Part shown: positions 41,792-50,596 of the stretch, one piece after another
Numbering within the stretch: the first letter of the stretch is position 1
Layout of the letters: every line of letters begins with the position of its first letter
Source of the DNA: Candidatus Saccharimonadota bacterium
GTDB taxonomy: Bacteria; Patescibacteriota; Saccharimonadia; Saccharimonadales; Saccharimonadaceae
NCBI GenBank assembly: GCA_017432225.1
Contig: JAFRJN010000014.1
Location: forward strand, 1 to 64,000
DNA length: 64,000 nt
Reading direction: 5' to 3'
Position numbers and translations under genes: made by a program
The notes under the pieces: generated by a model
The model's database searches: none
What the model was told of the DNA's origin: nothing
Seen by the model: only the letters and a program-made list of their open reading frames with translations

Positions 41792-42328
41792 ATGAGAAAA
41801 GTTGGACTATCTTCTTATTATATCATACTTTTCGCTTTTTTGCAAGTTTTGGTTTGTTTGACAGGAGTGGGGGTGAGAGCTGAAGGGGAAGAGACTGGGA
41901 TTACCGATGAACAGAGAAGCGTGATTGTAGACCATTGCGACACGATGAAGGACAATCTGAAGGCTTTGCAGCGGACGGACTCGCGGGCGAGAGTTTATCT
42001 AGGGCGGTATTACGAGACGATTCTTTCTAGCTTTATTACGCCTTTAAACTTGAGACTAGTAGAAAATAATATTTCTAATACTAAACTTTTGGACAATCAG
42101 ACTAATTTTGTGACGCAAAGAGGTAATTTTACGAACGACTATATTATTTATCAGCAGGCTTTGGAGGATTTGGTGAACACGAATTGTAAAACCGAGCCAG
42201 AAAAATTTTATGAAAAATTGGTGGTGGCGAGAGAGCGGCGCGCGATCGTAAATAAAGACGTTTTGAAACTAAAAAGTTTGACTGACGAGCAGAAGAGATT
42301 GGTGGAGGAGCTAAAAAATGGACTCTAA
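41792..42328 (+). CDS. secreted helical protein of unknown function
   Basis: 178 residues with an N-terminal signal peptide (hydrophobic 9-29, likely cleaved after GVGVRAEG). The remainder is alpha-helical with two Cys (DHCDTMK, NTNCKTEP) that could form a disulphide. Leaderless: TATAAT 41780-41785, six bases before ATG. Its last 11 bases overlap the next gene. No family recognised. Confidence 0.55.
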   Translation: MRKVGLSSYYIILFAFLQVLVCLTGVGVRAEGEETGITDEQRSVIVDHCDTMKDNLKALQRTDSRARVYLGRYYETILSSFITPLNLRLVENNISNTKLLDNQTNFVTQRGNFTNDYIIYQQALEDLVNTNCKTEPEKFYEKLVVARERRAIVNKDVLKLKSLTDEQKRLVEELKNGL

Positions 42329-42671
42329 AGAGCCGCAAGAAAAGAAACATGGCGCACGAAATCTAGCGATTCTCGCGGTACTGTCAATTTTGGTGTCGCT
42401 TACGCTTACGACGGTGTCGCTTGCGATTTATCATTATTCGGGCGATATTTATCTAGACCGGTCAAGGCCAGGATATTTGCCAGATACGGAAGAAATTAAA
42501 GATGAGGAAGAAGATGAAGAAGGCGACTATGACTTTAGCAAGAGTGGGGCGATTACGAAAGAGATTTTGGACGAATATTTGAAGAAACTAGATGTGGAAG
42601 TCAAGGCTCTCAATGATTATCGAGATCCATTTGACGACGAAGCGCTTTCTGACTCGCATTTTGGGCTATAA
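42318..42671 (+). CDS. small membrane-anchored acidic protein
   Basis: 117 residues: a charged start (MDSKEPQEKKHG), one membrane helix (LAILAVLSILVSLTLTTVSLAI), then an acidic outer segment (IKDEEEDEEGDYDF). It overlaps the 41792 gene by 11 bases, which suggests coupled translation and a joint role in the envelope. Function unknown. Confidence 0.55.
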   Translation: MDSKEPQEKKHGARNLAILAVLSILVSLTLTTVSLAIYHYSGDIYLDRSRPGYLPDTEEIKDEEEDEEGDYDFSKSGAITKEILDEYLKKLDVEVKALNDYRDPFDDEALSDSHFGL

Positions 42672-42737
42672 AAACCGACTTTTTTGTTGACTTTTTGACA
42701 TAAGTTTTTTATAATGGTAGGTAGGAAAGGTCATACA

Positions 42738-44438
42738 ATGAAAGAACAAAAGGGGATTTTGGGAAAATTGTTGTCAATTACTGGTGTGATTTTGGTGACT
42801 TTGGGGGTATTTGTGTTTCAGAATTTTTCGCATGCTGAAGATACGGCCGAAAATACTGGTGGCAGTGGCAGTGTGGGAGTGACGATAGTAGATACTACTG
42901 ACGCTACTGATGAGGAAGAAGATTGTGTGCCAGTAGTGTGCGACGAGGAAGATACTGAATGCGAGCCAGTAGAATGCGAAGAAGATTGCGAGCCGGTGGT
43001 GTGCGATGAGGAGGACACTGAATGTGTGCCGGTAACTTGTGAAGAAGAAACGGATGAGGATTGTGTGCCGGTAGAGTGCGATGCAGATGATAGTGAATGC
43101 GTACCGGTAGAATGCGAAGATGAAGGTACTGGAGATGATGAGGGTGGTGAAAGCGGCGATGGGGGCGATGAGGGCGGAGAAGAGCAGCCGAAAGTTCTAG
43201 AGATTTTTACTTTGAGATATAATGCTAATGGCGGTACAGGTGCGCCAAGCGCACAAGTCTGCGAGAGTTACGATGGTTCTTGTGGATTCGTGGTAGCAGA
43301 TTCAGTGCCAGTGAGGGACGGCTATGAATTCCGAGGCTGGGCCAAAGATGGTGATGCTAATGACATTTATCAAGCGCGAGCTACGGTGGTGAGTAACAAT
43401 GCGGATGAGCCTTTGACGATGTATGCGGTGTGGGCCGAGATCAAGACTTATACTTTGATGTATGAAGTGAATGGTGGCTCGGGGGCTCCGGAAGTGCAAT
43501 CTTGCAAGAGCGCAAGTGGTAGATGTAGCTTTGTAGTATCTTCGGTAGTGCCGACTCGGAGTGGCTCGGAATTTTTGAACTGGGTCCATGGAGATGTGAC
43601 TTATCTCGGTGGTTCGGAATTTGTGGCGACAGAAACGGTGACGATTCTAATCGCAAACTGGAACCCGATTTACAATTTTAGCTTGGAATATGTTTCGGAT
43701 GAAGGCACGGAAAATTTGCCAGAGACTCAAAAATGCGAGACGACGATGGGGACTTGTACATTTATTATCGCGACCAAAGAACCGACTAGGACTGGGTACG
43801 AGTTCTTGGGTTGGTACCTTGAAGACAAACCGGAGATGCGCGCCAAAGCTGGTGATGAGCTGATGGTGGCGATTGACGGCCCACTGGATGCCAAGATTCA
43901 TGCGGCGTGGTCGAGGATTTATGTAGTCTTGAACTCTGGTGAAATGTTTGGCGCGGGTGAAAGGGTGGTGCTTCGGAGCGCGGCAGTCTACGAAGGATTT
44001 AAGAGCCTAACTATTGATTCCGTGGAAGTGCCGGTAGAGTATTATGTGGTGAGTGAAGGTGAGACTACTTCGGTGGTATTATCGAACGCATTTTCGCAGT
44101 CGCTCTCTACTGGTGAGCATGCTTTTGAGATTGACTGGGAGGATGGCAAGGCTGCTGGCGTGATTTCGGTATCGCAAAATGAAGATGGGAGTAAGAGATT
44201 TGTGGTGGTAGATGCAAATGGTGATGCGGACACGATTAATCTAATGTATCGGCCAAAAGCAGGGGCGGTCTCGAAGGAATCGACTAACGCGGCGACTGAT
44301 GCAGCGACCGAAAATAAAGAGTCTGGGTTTGATGCAGTGAAAACGTTGGTGCTAATCGCTGTGGGGACGTTTGTGATAGTATTTATGGTGAATAAGTTTT
44401 ATATTAAACATAAAATGAACTTCATTGAAGAATTCTAA
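42738..44438 (+). CDS. surface protein with Cys/acidic repeats and InlB-type B repeats
   Basis: The 566-residue protein has a signal peptide (LLSITGVILVTLGVFVFQNF), then ~75 residues of acidic repeats that alternate paired cysteines, such as CVPVVCDEEDTECEPVECEE. Three InlB B-repeat/Flg_new domains (residues ~165-395) follow, each with RYNANGGTG, GYEFRGWA and a YAVWAE-type ending and an inserted Cys pair. A beta domain and a C-terminal membrane helix (VLIAVGTFVIVFMV) complete it. InlB B repeats are adhesive surface domains in Firmicutes. Start 42738 has AGGAAAGG upstream. A host-attachment protein is a fair inference for an episymbiont. Confidence 0.75.
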   Translation: MKEQKGILGKLLSITGVILVTLGVFVFQNFSHAEDTAENTGGSGSVGVTIVDTTDATDEEEDCVPVVCDEEDTECEPVECEEDCEPVVCDEEDTECVPVTCEEETDEDCVPVECDADDSECVPVECEDEGTGDDEGGESGDGGDEGGEEQPKVLEIFTLRYNANGGTGAPSAQVCESYDGSCGFVVADSVPVRDGYEFRGWAKDGDANDIYQARATVVSNNADEPLTMYAVWAEIKTYTLMYEVNGGSGAPEVQSCKSASGRCSFVVSSVVPTRSGSEFLNWVHGDVTYLGGSEFVATETVTILIANWNPIYNFSLEYVSDEGTENLPETQKCETTMGTCTFIIATKEPTRTGYEFLGWYLEDKPEMRAKAGDELMVAIDGPLDAKIHAAWSRIYVVLNSGEMFGAGERVVLRSAAVYEGFKSLTIDSVEVPVEYYVVSEGETTSVVLSNAFSQSLSTGEHAFEIDWEDGKAAGVISVSQNEDGSKRFVVVDANGDADTINLMYRPKAGAVSKESTNAATDAATENKESGFDAVKTLVLIAVGTFVIVFMVNKFYIKHKMNFIEEF

Positions 44439-44460
44439 ATTGTGATATAATGGGGGTATT

Positions 44461-45291
44461 ATGGAAATTAGAAAAGCAATTATTCCGGTGGCGGGATGGG
44501 GGACGAGAAGACTGCCGATTACCAAAATTATTGAAAAATCAATGCTTCCGGTGGGAAATCGACCGCTGGTGGACTATTCTGTGCAGGAGCTAATCAAGGC
44601 GGGCGTGAAAGACATTTACATGATTGTATCGAATGTGGAGCCGTGCCAGGTGCGGGCGTTTTACCGAGACAACTTGGCGTTGAATTTATATTTGAACGAA
44701 CGGGGTAAGACTGACAAATTGGAAAAGGCTAAGACTTTGCCGGACGATGTGCGGATTCACTATATTGCGCAGGACCCGTCGGCGAAATACGGTACGGCGG
44801 TGCCGGTGGCAATGGCAGTGGAAGAGTACGATATTAACGAGCCGGTGTTTGTATATATGGGCGATGATTTTATTTGGAACCCGAACGGTAAATCTTCGGC
44901 GGAGGCGTTGATGGAGGCAGTGAAAGATGAAAATGAGTCGGCGCTGTTTGCAGTCGACCATCCGTACGAGGCGCTTCTAAATGGTGGGGCGCTGACGGTG
45001 GAAGACGAAAAGGTAGTGAAAATCACCGAAAAGCCGACGCCAGAGCAGGTGACGGGACTGACCTCGGTGTCTAAATACATTCTTTCACCAAAAATGCTCC
45101 AGGAAATTGTTGAATATGTGCACGAAAATGACTTTGGGTCGACCGACCAAGAATATATGATTACTGATCCGTTCGCGACCTATATTAATAATGGTGGAGT
45201 AATGAGAGTGGCGCAGACTGATGGGGAATATCTGGATGGAGGCACGGTAGAAGGCTGGCTACATGCCAACAATATCGTACTGGGAGAATAG
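44461..45291 (+). CDS. galU: UTP--glucose-1-phosphate uridylyltransferase
   Basis: Makes UDP-glucose for glycolipids, glycans and cell-surface sugars. 276 residues with the nucleotide-binding signature GWGTRRLPITKIIEKSMLPV, YMGDDFIWN and the ITEKPTPEQ loop. The second residue of the usual AGxGTR is Trp. A -10 TATAAT sits nine bases before the ATG, so it is nearly or fully leaderless. It is followed by hairpin repeat A copy 2, which probably terminates it. Confidence 0.93.
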   Translation: MEIRKAIIPVAGWGTRRLPITKIIEKSMLPVGNRPLVDYSVQELIKAGVKDIYMIVSNVEPCQVRAFYRDNLALNLYLNERGKTDKLEKAKTLPDDVRIHYIAQDPSAKYGTAVPVAMAVEEYDINEPVFVYMGDDFIWNPNGKSSAEALMEAVKDENESALFAVDHPYEALLNGGALTVEDEKVVKITEKPTPEQVTGLTSVSKYILSPKMLQEIVEYVHENDFGSTDQEYMITDPFATYINNGGVMRVAQTDGEYLDGGTVEGWLHANNIVLGE

Positions 45292-45354
45292 CAAAAAATA
45301 AATGGTTCCAATCGCCGTGGCAAGCCAGAGGCTCATGAAACCATTTATTTTTTG
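45292..45354 (+). repeat. hairpin repeat, family A copy 2 (probable galU terminator)
   Basis: Arms 45292-45309 and 45337-45354 are complementary with one mismatch; the core 45311-45335 is the family A core. The right arm ends in TTTATTTTTTG, so on the plus strand this can act as a terminator for galU. It lies seven bases before the CIRCE operator of clpC. Confidence 0.8.
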
Positions 45355-45361
45355 TATTAAA

Positions 45362-45399
45362 CTAGCACTCTTGACACGGGAGTGCTAATTGTGTATAAT
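45362..45399 (+). promoter_or_regulatory. CIRCE operator and promoter of clpC
   Basis: CTAGCACTC and GAGTGCTAA flank a nine-base spacer (45362-45388), one base off the consensus CIRCE element bound by the heat-shock repressor HrcA. The -35 TTGACA (45371-45376) lies exactly in the operator spacer, and TATAAT (45394-45399) follows after 17 bp. HrcA binding would cover the -35. The -10 ends seven bases before the clpC ATG. Confidence 0.92.
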
Positions 45400-45406
45400 C
45401 AGGGGT

Positions 45407-47881
45407 ATGAATGGTGAATTTAGTGAAATAATGAGTCATTTGTCGGAGAATGCGAGATTTGCGCTTCAGAAGGCAGACTACTATAGCAAAAGATATAATA
45501 ATGGTTATATGGGGACAGAGCATCTGCTGCTGGGGCTACTCGCGATAGATACTTCGACGGCGGCGGAAATGGTACGGCGCGAGGGGGTATCGGTAGATGA
45601 GGTGGAAATGGCCCTCAATAAGGTGGCCGTGGAAGTGCCGGGAAGTGATATGGCGATGATGTCTCTCTCAGAGGCGGTGGTCTTGACGCTCCGGATGGCG
45701 CAGAATTTTGTGAACGAGGAGGGACTTGAAGTAGTAGGGACGGAGCATATATTATATGCGCTTCTTTCACAGCCGAATTCACGGGCGTCTTTGATTCTGG
45801 AAGAGATGGATGTAGATTTGGAGAGACTGATGGACGAGGTGGAAGATTTGGTGGAGAAACAGACCAAAGACGAAAAGATTAAAGCCGAAAAAGCCAAATA
45901 CACCAAACAAACGAATTTGAGATTTTTGAAAAAATTTGGCAAAAACTTGACTGAAGAAGCTAAACTAGGGCACCTCGACACGGTGATTGGGCGAGACCCG
46001 GAGATTGAGAGAATTGTGACGGTCCTTTCTCGACGAACTAAATCAAATCCGGTATTGATTGGTGAGGCGGGTGTGGGCAAAACCGCGATTGTGGAGGGGT
46101 TGGCTTCGAGAATTGCAACAAAAAACGTGCCGGGGAATTTGGTGGGCAAGCAGATTTACCAAGTGGATCTTTCTTCCGTGGTGGCGGGGACGAAATTCCG
46201 CGGGGATTTTGAGGAAAGAATTAAAGGGATTATTGACGAGGCGGTAAATGACGACTCGGTGCTTTTGTTTATCGACGAAATTCATCTGCTCTGCGGGGCT
46301 GGTGGGGGAGGTGACGGCGCGATGGATGCGGCGAATATTCTAAAACCGGCGCTGGCGCGGAACGCTCTGAAATTGATTGGTGCGACGACGCTCGATGAAT
46401 ATCGTAAGACTATCGAAAAGGACAAGGCTCTTTCACGGCGTTTCCAGACGGTGATGGTGGAGGAACCGTCGCCGGCAATTACGCTTCGGATTCTCAAAGG
46501 CATCAAAAAACACTACGAGAACCATCACGGTGTAGTGATCCCGGACGAGGTGATCGAGACGGCGATTGTAATGAGCCAGCGATACATTAACGATCGGTTT
46601 ATGCCGGATAAGGTGATTGACGTGATTGATGAGGCCTCGGCGATTTGCAAAGTTTCGGCGGATAAAAAGGACGGGGGCAAATACAAGAAACTAAAAATTG
46701 AAAAAACCGACCTTGAGGAAAAGGTGGCGGAAGCGGCCGAAGCGGAAGATTTTGAAAAAGCGGCGCTGATCAAGACGCAGCTTTCGCGCGTGGAAGATGA
46801 GATTAAGAAACTCGAAAAGTCGGGTAAGAAAAATCTCGAAAAAGCGCCGGTACTTACAGAAGAGAATTTGGCGACGGCGGTGTCGCTCAAGACTGGCATC
46901 CCGGTGTCAAAGGTGCATGGCTCAGAAATGAAGATGCTGCTCCAGCTCGAGGATCACATCAAGGAATCAATTATTGGCCAGGACGAGGCGGTGAGTGCGG
47001 TCTCGAAAGCGATTCGTAGGGGGCGAAGCGGGATTGCTGATTCGAGGAGGCCGATTGGTTCGTTTATCTTTATGGGACCGACCGGTGTAGGTAAGACGGA
47101 GCTCGCGCGGGTGATTGCGAGAGAAGTGTTTGGCGGGGAAAGTGCGCTGATCAAGATTGATATGAGCGAGTTTGGCGAAAAACACAACGTGTCGAGACTG
47201 GTGGGCGCGCCGGCGGGCTACATTGGCTACGATGATGGTGGGAAATTGACCGAAGCGGTGCGAAGGAAACCATACTCGGTGATACTGTTTGACGAAATCG
47301 AAAAGGCGCATCCGGATGTGTTTAATCTGCTGCTTCAGATTTTGGAAGATGGGGTGCTGACTGATGGGCAGGGAAATAAAATTAAATTTAATAATACGAT
47401 CGTAATCCTCACGTCTAACCTTGGCTCGTCGGAAATGTTTAGAGAAAGCGAGCTCGGATTTAGCGCGAAGACGCCGAAAGATAAAAAGGCTTTGGCGGAG
47501 GAATATGAGGAGAATAAAGCGTATGCGATGAAGGCGCTCAAAAAAGTGATGCGGCCGGAGCTGATTAATCGGCTGGATTCGATTCTGGTATTTCACGCGC
47601 TGACCAAGAAAAATGTGGAGAAAATCTTTGATAATTTGATTAATGACCTTAGTAAACGCTTGGCGACGAAAGGCGTGGGACTGAAGATCGATGAAAAGGC
47701 CAAGGAATATTTGATTTCGCGTGGATTTGACCCAAAAAATGGCGCGCGGCCGTTAAGGCGTTGTATCGAGGACGAAGTGGAGTCGTTACTTTCCGAGCAA
47801 ATTATCGCAGGAGATTTGAAAAAGGGCGACATCCCGACTTTGAAATTAGTGAAAGGAAAATTGAAGTTGGAAAAATCATAA
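45407..47881 (+). CDS. clpC: ATP-dependent Clp protease ATPase subunit ClpC
   Basis: A double-AAA+ unfoldase that feeds ClpP. 824 residues: N domain repeats (LSENARFALQKADYYS, TEHLLLGLLA), AAA1 with GEAGVGKTAIVEGL and DEIHLLCGAG, a UVR-type middle (EAEDFEKAALIKTQLSRVE), and AAA2 with GPTGVGKTELARVI and LFDEIEKAHPD. ATG 45407 follows TATAAT by seven bases (leaderless); ATG 45431 is an alternative. Regulated through CIRCE, and clpP is encoded just downstream, so the whole ClpCP protease is heat-shock linked. Confidence 0.95.
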   Translation: MNGEFSEIMSHLSENARFALQKADYYSKRYNNGYMGTEHLLLGLLAIDTSTAAEMVRREGVSVDEVEMALNKVAVEVPGSDMAMMSLSEAVVLTLRMAQNFVNEEGLEVVGTEHILYALLSQPNSRASLILEEMDVDLERLMDEVEDLVEKQTKDEKIKAEKAKYTKQTNLRFLKKFGKNLTEEAKLGHLDTVIGRDPEIERIVTVLSRRTKSNPVLIGEAGVGKTAIVEGLASRIATKNVPGNLVGKQIYQVDLSSVVAGTKFRGDFEERIKGIIDEAVNDDSVLLFIDEIHLLCGAGGGGDGAMDAANILKPALARNALKLIGATTLDEYRKTIEKDKALSRRFQTVMVEEPSPAITLRILKGIKKHYENHHGVVIPDEVIETAIVMSQRYINDRFMPDKVIDVIDEASAICKVSADKKDGGKYKKLKIEKTDLEEKVAEAAEAEDFEKAALIKTQLSRVEDEIKKLEKSGKKNLEKAPVLTEENLATAVSLKTGIPVSKVHGSEMKMLLQLEDHIKESIIGQDEAVSAVSKAIRRGRSGIADSRRPIGSFIFMGPTGVGKTELARVIAREVFGGESALIKIDMSEFGEKHNVSRLVGAPAGYIGYDDGGKLTEAVRRKPYSVILFDEIEKAHPDVFNLLLQILEDGVLTDGQGNKIKFNNTIVILTSNLGSSEMFRESELGFSAKTPKDKKALAEEYEENKAYAMKALKKVMRPELINRLDSILVFHALTKKNVEKIFDNLINDLSKRLATKGVGLKIDEKAKEYLISRGFDPKNGARPLRRCIEDEVESLLSEQIIAGDLKKGDIPTLKLVKGKLKLEKS

Positions 47882-47957
47882 CATCTGATTTTGAAATTAT
47901 ACTCCCGCATTTAACAGGGGAAGAAAAAATCATACTAAAGAAAGGAGAAAACATACT

Positions 47958-48539
47958 ATGAAAGATTATTTAGTACCAACGGTGGTGGAGGAGACCAACA
48001 AAGGCGAAAGAGCTTATGATATTTATTCGAGGCTTTTGAACGACCGAATTGTGTTCCTCGGTGAGGATGTAAATTCGCACACGGCGAATCTTGTGGTGGC
48101 GCAGCTACTGTATCTCGCGCACGAGGATCCAAAGAAACCGATTAAGCTTTATATTAATTCGCCAGGTGGGTCGGTCTATGATGGGCTGGCGATTATTGAT
48201 ACAATGAATTACATCGAGCCGGATGTGGAAACGATTGGAATTGGGCTCCAGGCTTCGATGGGGGCGATGCTGCTTTCCTGTGGGGCGAAGGGCAAACGCT
48301 ATGTCCTGCCGAATGCACGGATTATGATTCACCAGCCATCGTCTGGTACGGAAGGGAAAATTACCGATCAAGAGATTATGCTAAAAGAAGGGATATTTTT
48401 AAAAAAGCGCCTGGCGGAGATTTTTGCCAAAAATACCGGGAAATCGTTGGCGCAGGTGGAGAAAGATATGGATCGGGATAATTGGATGAGTGCCGAAGAG
48501 GCTAAAGAGTACGGAATAATTGATGAAATTATAGCTTAA
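47958..48539 (+). CDS. clpP: ATP-dependent Clp protease proteolytic subunit
   Basis: The serine protease barrel of ClpCP. 193 residues with the catalytic triad Ser100 (GLQASMGAM), His125 (MIHQPS) and the Asp of DRDNWM (~174). The start at 47958 follows AAAGGAG at a normal distance. It lies 76 bp after clpC in the same direction. The TAA stop forms part of the first hairpin of the downstream family B element. Confidence 0.97.
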   Translation: MKDYLVPTVVEETNKGERAYDIYSRLLNDRIVFLGEDVNSHTANLVVAQLLYLAHEDPKKPIKLYINSPGGSVYDGLAIIDTMNYIEPDVETIGIGLQASMGAMLLSCGAKGKRYVLPNARIMIHQPSSGTEGKITDQEIMLKEGIFLKKRLAEIFAKNTGKSLAQVEKDMDRDNWMSAEEAKEYGIIDEIIA

Positions 48540-48613
48540 ACTTTCTTTGGAAAAGAAAGTTTAGCAAAGAAATAATGAAAATTGAAATGAAAGTGAATTC
48601 CATTTCAATTTTT
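48537..48613 (+). terminator. family B hairpin (copy 2) plus clpP terminator
   Basis: TAAACTTTCTTT pairs with AAAGAAAGTTTA around GGA (48537-48563), using the clpP stop codon as its first bases. The linker GCAAAGAAATAATG follows, then AAATTGAAATG/CATTTCAATTT with a T tract (48578-48613). The inner CTTTCTTT/AAAGAAAG is shared with 34390 and 56280; the outer pairs differ but still match each other. Confidence 0.8.
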
Positions 48614-48614
48614 G

Positions 48615-48923
48615 TTATTTGATTGGAGAAGTTCTATTGGGTGGATGCCCATAATTAATTTTAACTAGTGGTTGATTTAAATTGAGTTCGTGAATTAGGG
48701 TGTTTACGATGCTGGCGCCGATGCGGAGGCCGGTGAATGAGCCGGGGCCTTTCATGAATTTAATTTCCGAAATATCTTGCCAGTCGGCACCGTTTTCTTG
48801 TAACTTTTCGTGGATGAAATCTAACAATTTTTCTGCCATGTCATGCCCGAGGTCTTTCTCGTACATTTGATCGTTTAGTTTTAACTTAACGATATTTGTG
48901 GATGTATCCAGATACATTTTCAT
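48615..48923 (-). CDS. tsaB: minimal TsaB-like protein (N-terminal half only)
   Basis: TsaB works with TsaC, TsaD and TsaE to make the t6A base in ANN-reading tRNAs. This 102-residue product has the N-terminal ASKHA half (MYLDTST, GPGSFTGLRIGAS) and stops where a normal ~220-residue TsaB would begin its second domain. The sequence downstream is a terminator, so no missing half is nearby. The kept half includes the helices used for dimerisation with TsaD, so a scaffold function is possible. Divergent from tsaE with a shared palindromic promoter. Confidence 0.85.
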   Translation of the reverse strand: MKMYLDTSTNIVKLKLNDQMYEKDLGHDMAEKLLDFIHEKLQENGADWQDISEIKFMKGPGSFTGLRIGASIVNTLIHELNLNQPLVKINYGHPPNRTSPIK

Positions 48924-48941
48924 GATATAATATATTATATA
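48924..48941. promoter_or_regulatory. palindromic promoter shared by tsaB and tsaE
   Basis: The entire 18-base gap between the two start codons is an A/T palindrome apart from its outermost pair, with TATAAT readable on both strands. It leaves no room for leaders or -35 boxes inside the gap. Both genes must be leaderless and their promoters overlap completely. Confidence 0.75.
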
Positions 48942-49346
48942 ATGAAAATTAATTCTGAAAAAGAGAGGATGGGGTTTGCTGCTAATTTTGCTCGTCAGAT
49001 GAATGGCAGCGTGATCGAGCTGATTGGTGATGTTGGAGTTGGTAAGACTACTTTTGTAAAAGGTTTTGCGAGGGAACTTGGGATTAAGGAAGAAATTACG
49101 AGCCCTAGTTTTACCATTTCAAAATCTTATGCAGTACCAGATGGGCGGACTTTGGTTCACTACGATTTTTACCGCTTGGACGACCCGGGGATTATGAGCG
49201 AGGATTTAGCGGAAAATTTGAACGACCAAAACAAAATTGTTATAATAGAGTGGTCGGATTTGATTCAAGATATTTTACCAGAAAATCATACGATTATAAA
49301 TATAAAATATAACGACGATGGCAGTCGAGAAGTGGAGACAAAATGA
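48942..49346 (+). CDS. tsaE: tRNA threonylcarbamoyladenosine biosynthesis ATPase TsaE
   Basis: TsaE is the P-loop ATPase that resets the TsaBD complex in t6A synthesis. 134 residues with Walker A GDVGVGKTT, the switch TSPSFTISKSY, YDFYRLDDP and Walker-B-like IIEWSD. Leaderless from the palindromic promoter. Its stop overlaps the murC start (ATGA). Confidence 0.95.
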   Translation: MKINSEKERMGFAANFARQMNGSVIELIGDVGVGKTTFVKGFARELGIKEEITSPSFTISKSYAVPDGRTLVHYDFYRLDDPGIMSEDLAENLNDQNKIVIIEWSDLIQDILPENHTIINIKYNDDGSREVETK

Positions 49347-50596
49347 AAATATATATTTCGGGAATTTCGGGAACGGGCATGGGGCCGCTAGCTCTAATGG
49401 CGAAAAAAGCTGGAATTGATGTGTGCGGGTCGGATTTAAAAAAGGGCGCGATTTATGATGAACTAATAGAGGCTGGAATCGAAGTAAAAATTGGCGAGCA
49501 AGACGGTGAATTTCTTTGCGAGAAAATTGAGGAAGGGGTGGAATGGTTTGTATATACTTCGGCTTTGCCGGAGGGCTCGATAGAGCTTGAGTATGCAGAG
49601 TCGGCGGGGCTTCGGATTTCGAAGCGCGACAATTTGACGGAATTTCTAGTGCGGAAACAAAAACTCAAAATGGTGGCGGTAGCGGGGACACATGGCAAAA
49701 CCACTACGACCGCAATGATTATTTGGGCGTGTCTGAAATTAAACCTCCCGGTATCCTACGTAGTAGGTTCGACGCTAGGCTTTGCGCCAAGTGGTTCGTA
49801 TGATTTGGGTGACGAATATTTTATTTATGAAGCGGATGAATACGACCGGAACTTTCTCAAATTTTATCCGTGGCTGGCGGTGATTACAACGGTGAGCTAT
49901 GACCATCCGGATATTTACAAAACACCGGAGGACTACGAAGATGCGTTTGAGACTTTCAGAATGCAAGCCGAAAATGTGCTCGATGCGTATGGCGAGGGGC
50001 CGGCGACGGATCAATTTACGCTTGCGGGTGAGGCGCGGCGGCAGGATGCGGCTTTTGCGCTCGGTGCGGTGCTGACTATCTACACGGATTTGATGGAACA
50101 AGGTGAAGCAAGTTTGCCAGATTTTGATGAGATCGTCCAGATTTTGAATGAATTTCCGGGTGTGGGGCGGAGATTTGAAAAGCTTTCGGATGGGATTTAT
50201 ACGGATTACGCGCACCACCCGGAGGAGATTAAGGCGACGATGGAAGTGGCGTTGGAGCAGGCCGAGATTGATAAGAAAAAAGGTGTGGTGGTGGTCTATC
50301 AACCACACCAAAATACTCGCCAGCACGAAGTGCAAGATTTGTACTACGATGCGTTTATTGGCGCACACAAAGTCTTTTGGCTTCCGACTTATCTCACGCG
50401 TGAGGATGAAAGTCTGCCGATTCTCCTACCAATGGATTTTATCAATATGCTGGATAATGCGGAAGTGGCTGAGCCGGCGGAGCTTAATGACAAATTGTGG
50501 CAGGAAATCCAAAAATACCGCGATGATAATTATTTGGTGATCCTAATGACTGCCGGGCCGGCAGATGGCTGGCTCCGGGAGAAACTTTTGGATTAA
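49343..50596 (+). CDS. murC: UDP-N-acetylmuramate--L-alanine ligase
   Basis: Adds L-Ala to UDP-MurNAc, the first amino acid of the peptidoglycan stem. 417 residues: N-terminal Rossmann domain (ISGISGTGMGPLALM), ATP loop GTHGKTTTT, EADEYDRNFL, VSYDHPDIY and DYAHHPEEI in the C-terminal domain. Mpl recycling enzymes have a related sequence, but length and the presence of murB favour MurC. Coupled to tsaE by ATGA; its stop shares bases with the convergent ruvC stop. Confidence 0.88.
   Translation: MKIYISGISGTGMGPLALMAKKAGIDVCGSDLKKGAIYDELIEAGIEVKIGEQDGEFLCEKIEEGVEWFVYTSALPEGSIELEYAESAGLRISKRDNLTEFLVRKQKLKMVAVAGTHGKTTTTAMIIWACLKLNLPVSYVVGSTLGFAPSGSYDLGDEYFIYEADEYDRNFLKFYPWLAVITTVSYDHPDIYKTPEDYEDAFETFRMQAENVLDAYGEGPATDQFTLAGEARRQDAAFALGAVLTIYTDLMEQGEASLPDFDEIVQILNEFPGVGRRFEKLSDGIYTDYAHHPEEIKATMEVALEQAEIDKKKGVVVVYQPHQNTRQHEVQDLYYDAFIGAHKVFWLPTYLTREDESLPILLPMDFINMLDNAEVAEPAELNDKLWQEIQKYRDDNYLVILMTAGPADGWLREKLLD

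Noticed and set aside
49343-50596. Mpl (murein peptide ligase) instead of MurC
   Set aside because: The two families are close, but the length, presence of murB and need for a complete wall pathway favour MurC. A phylogeny would settle it.
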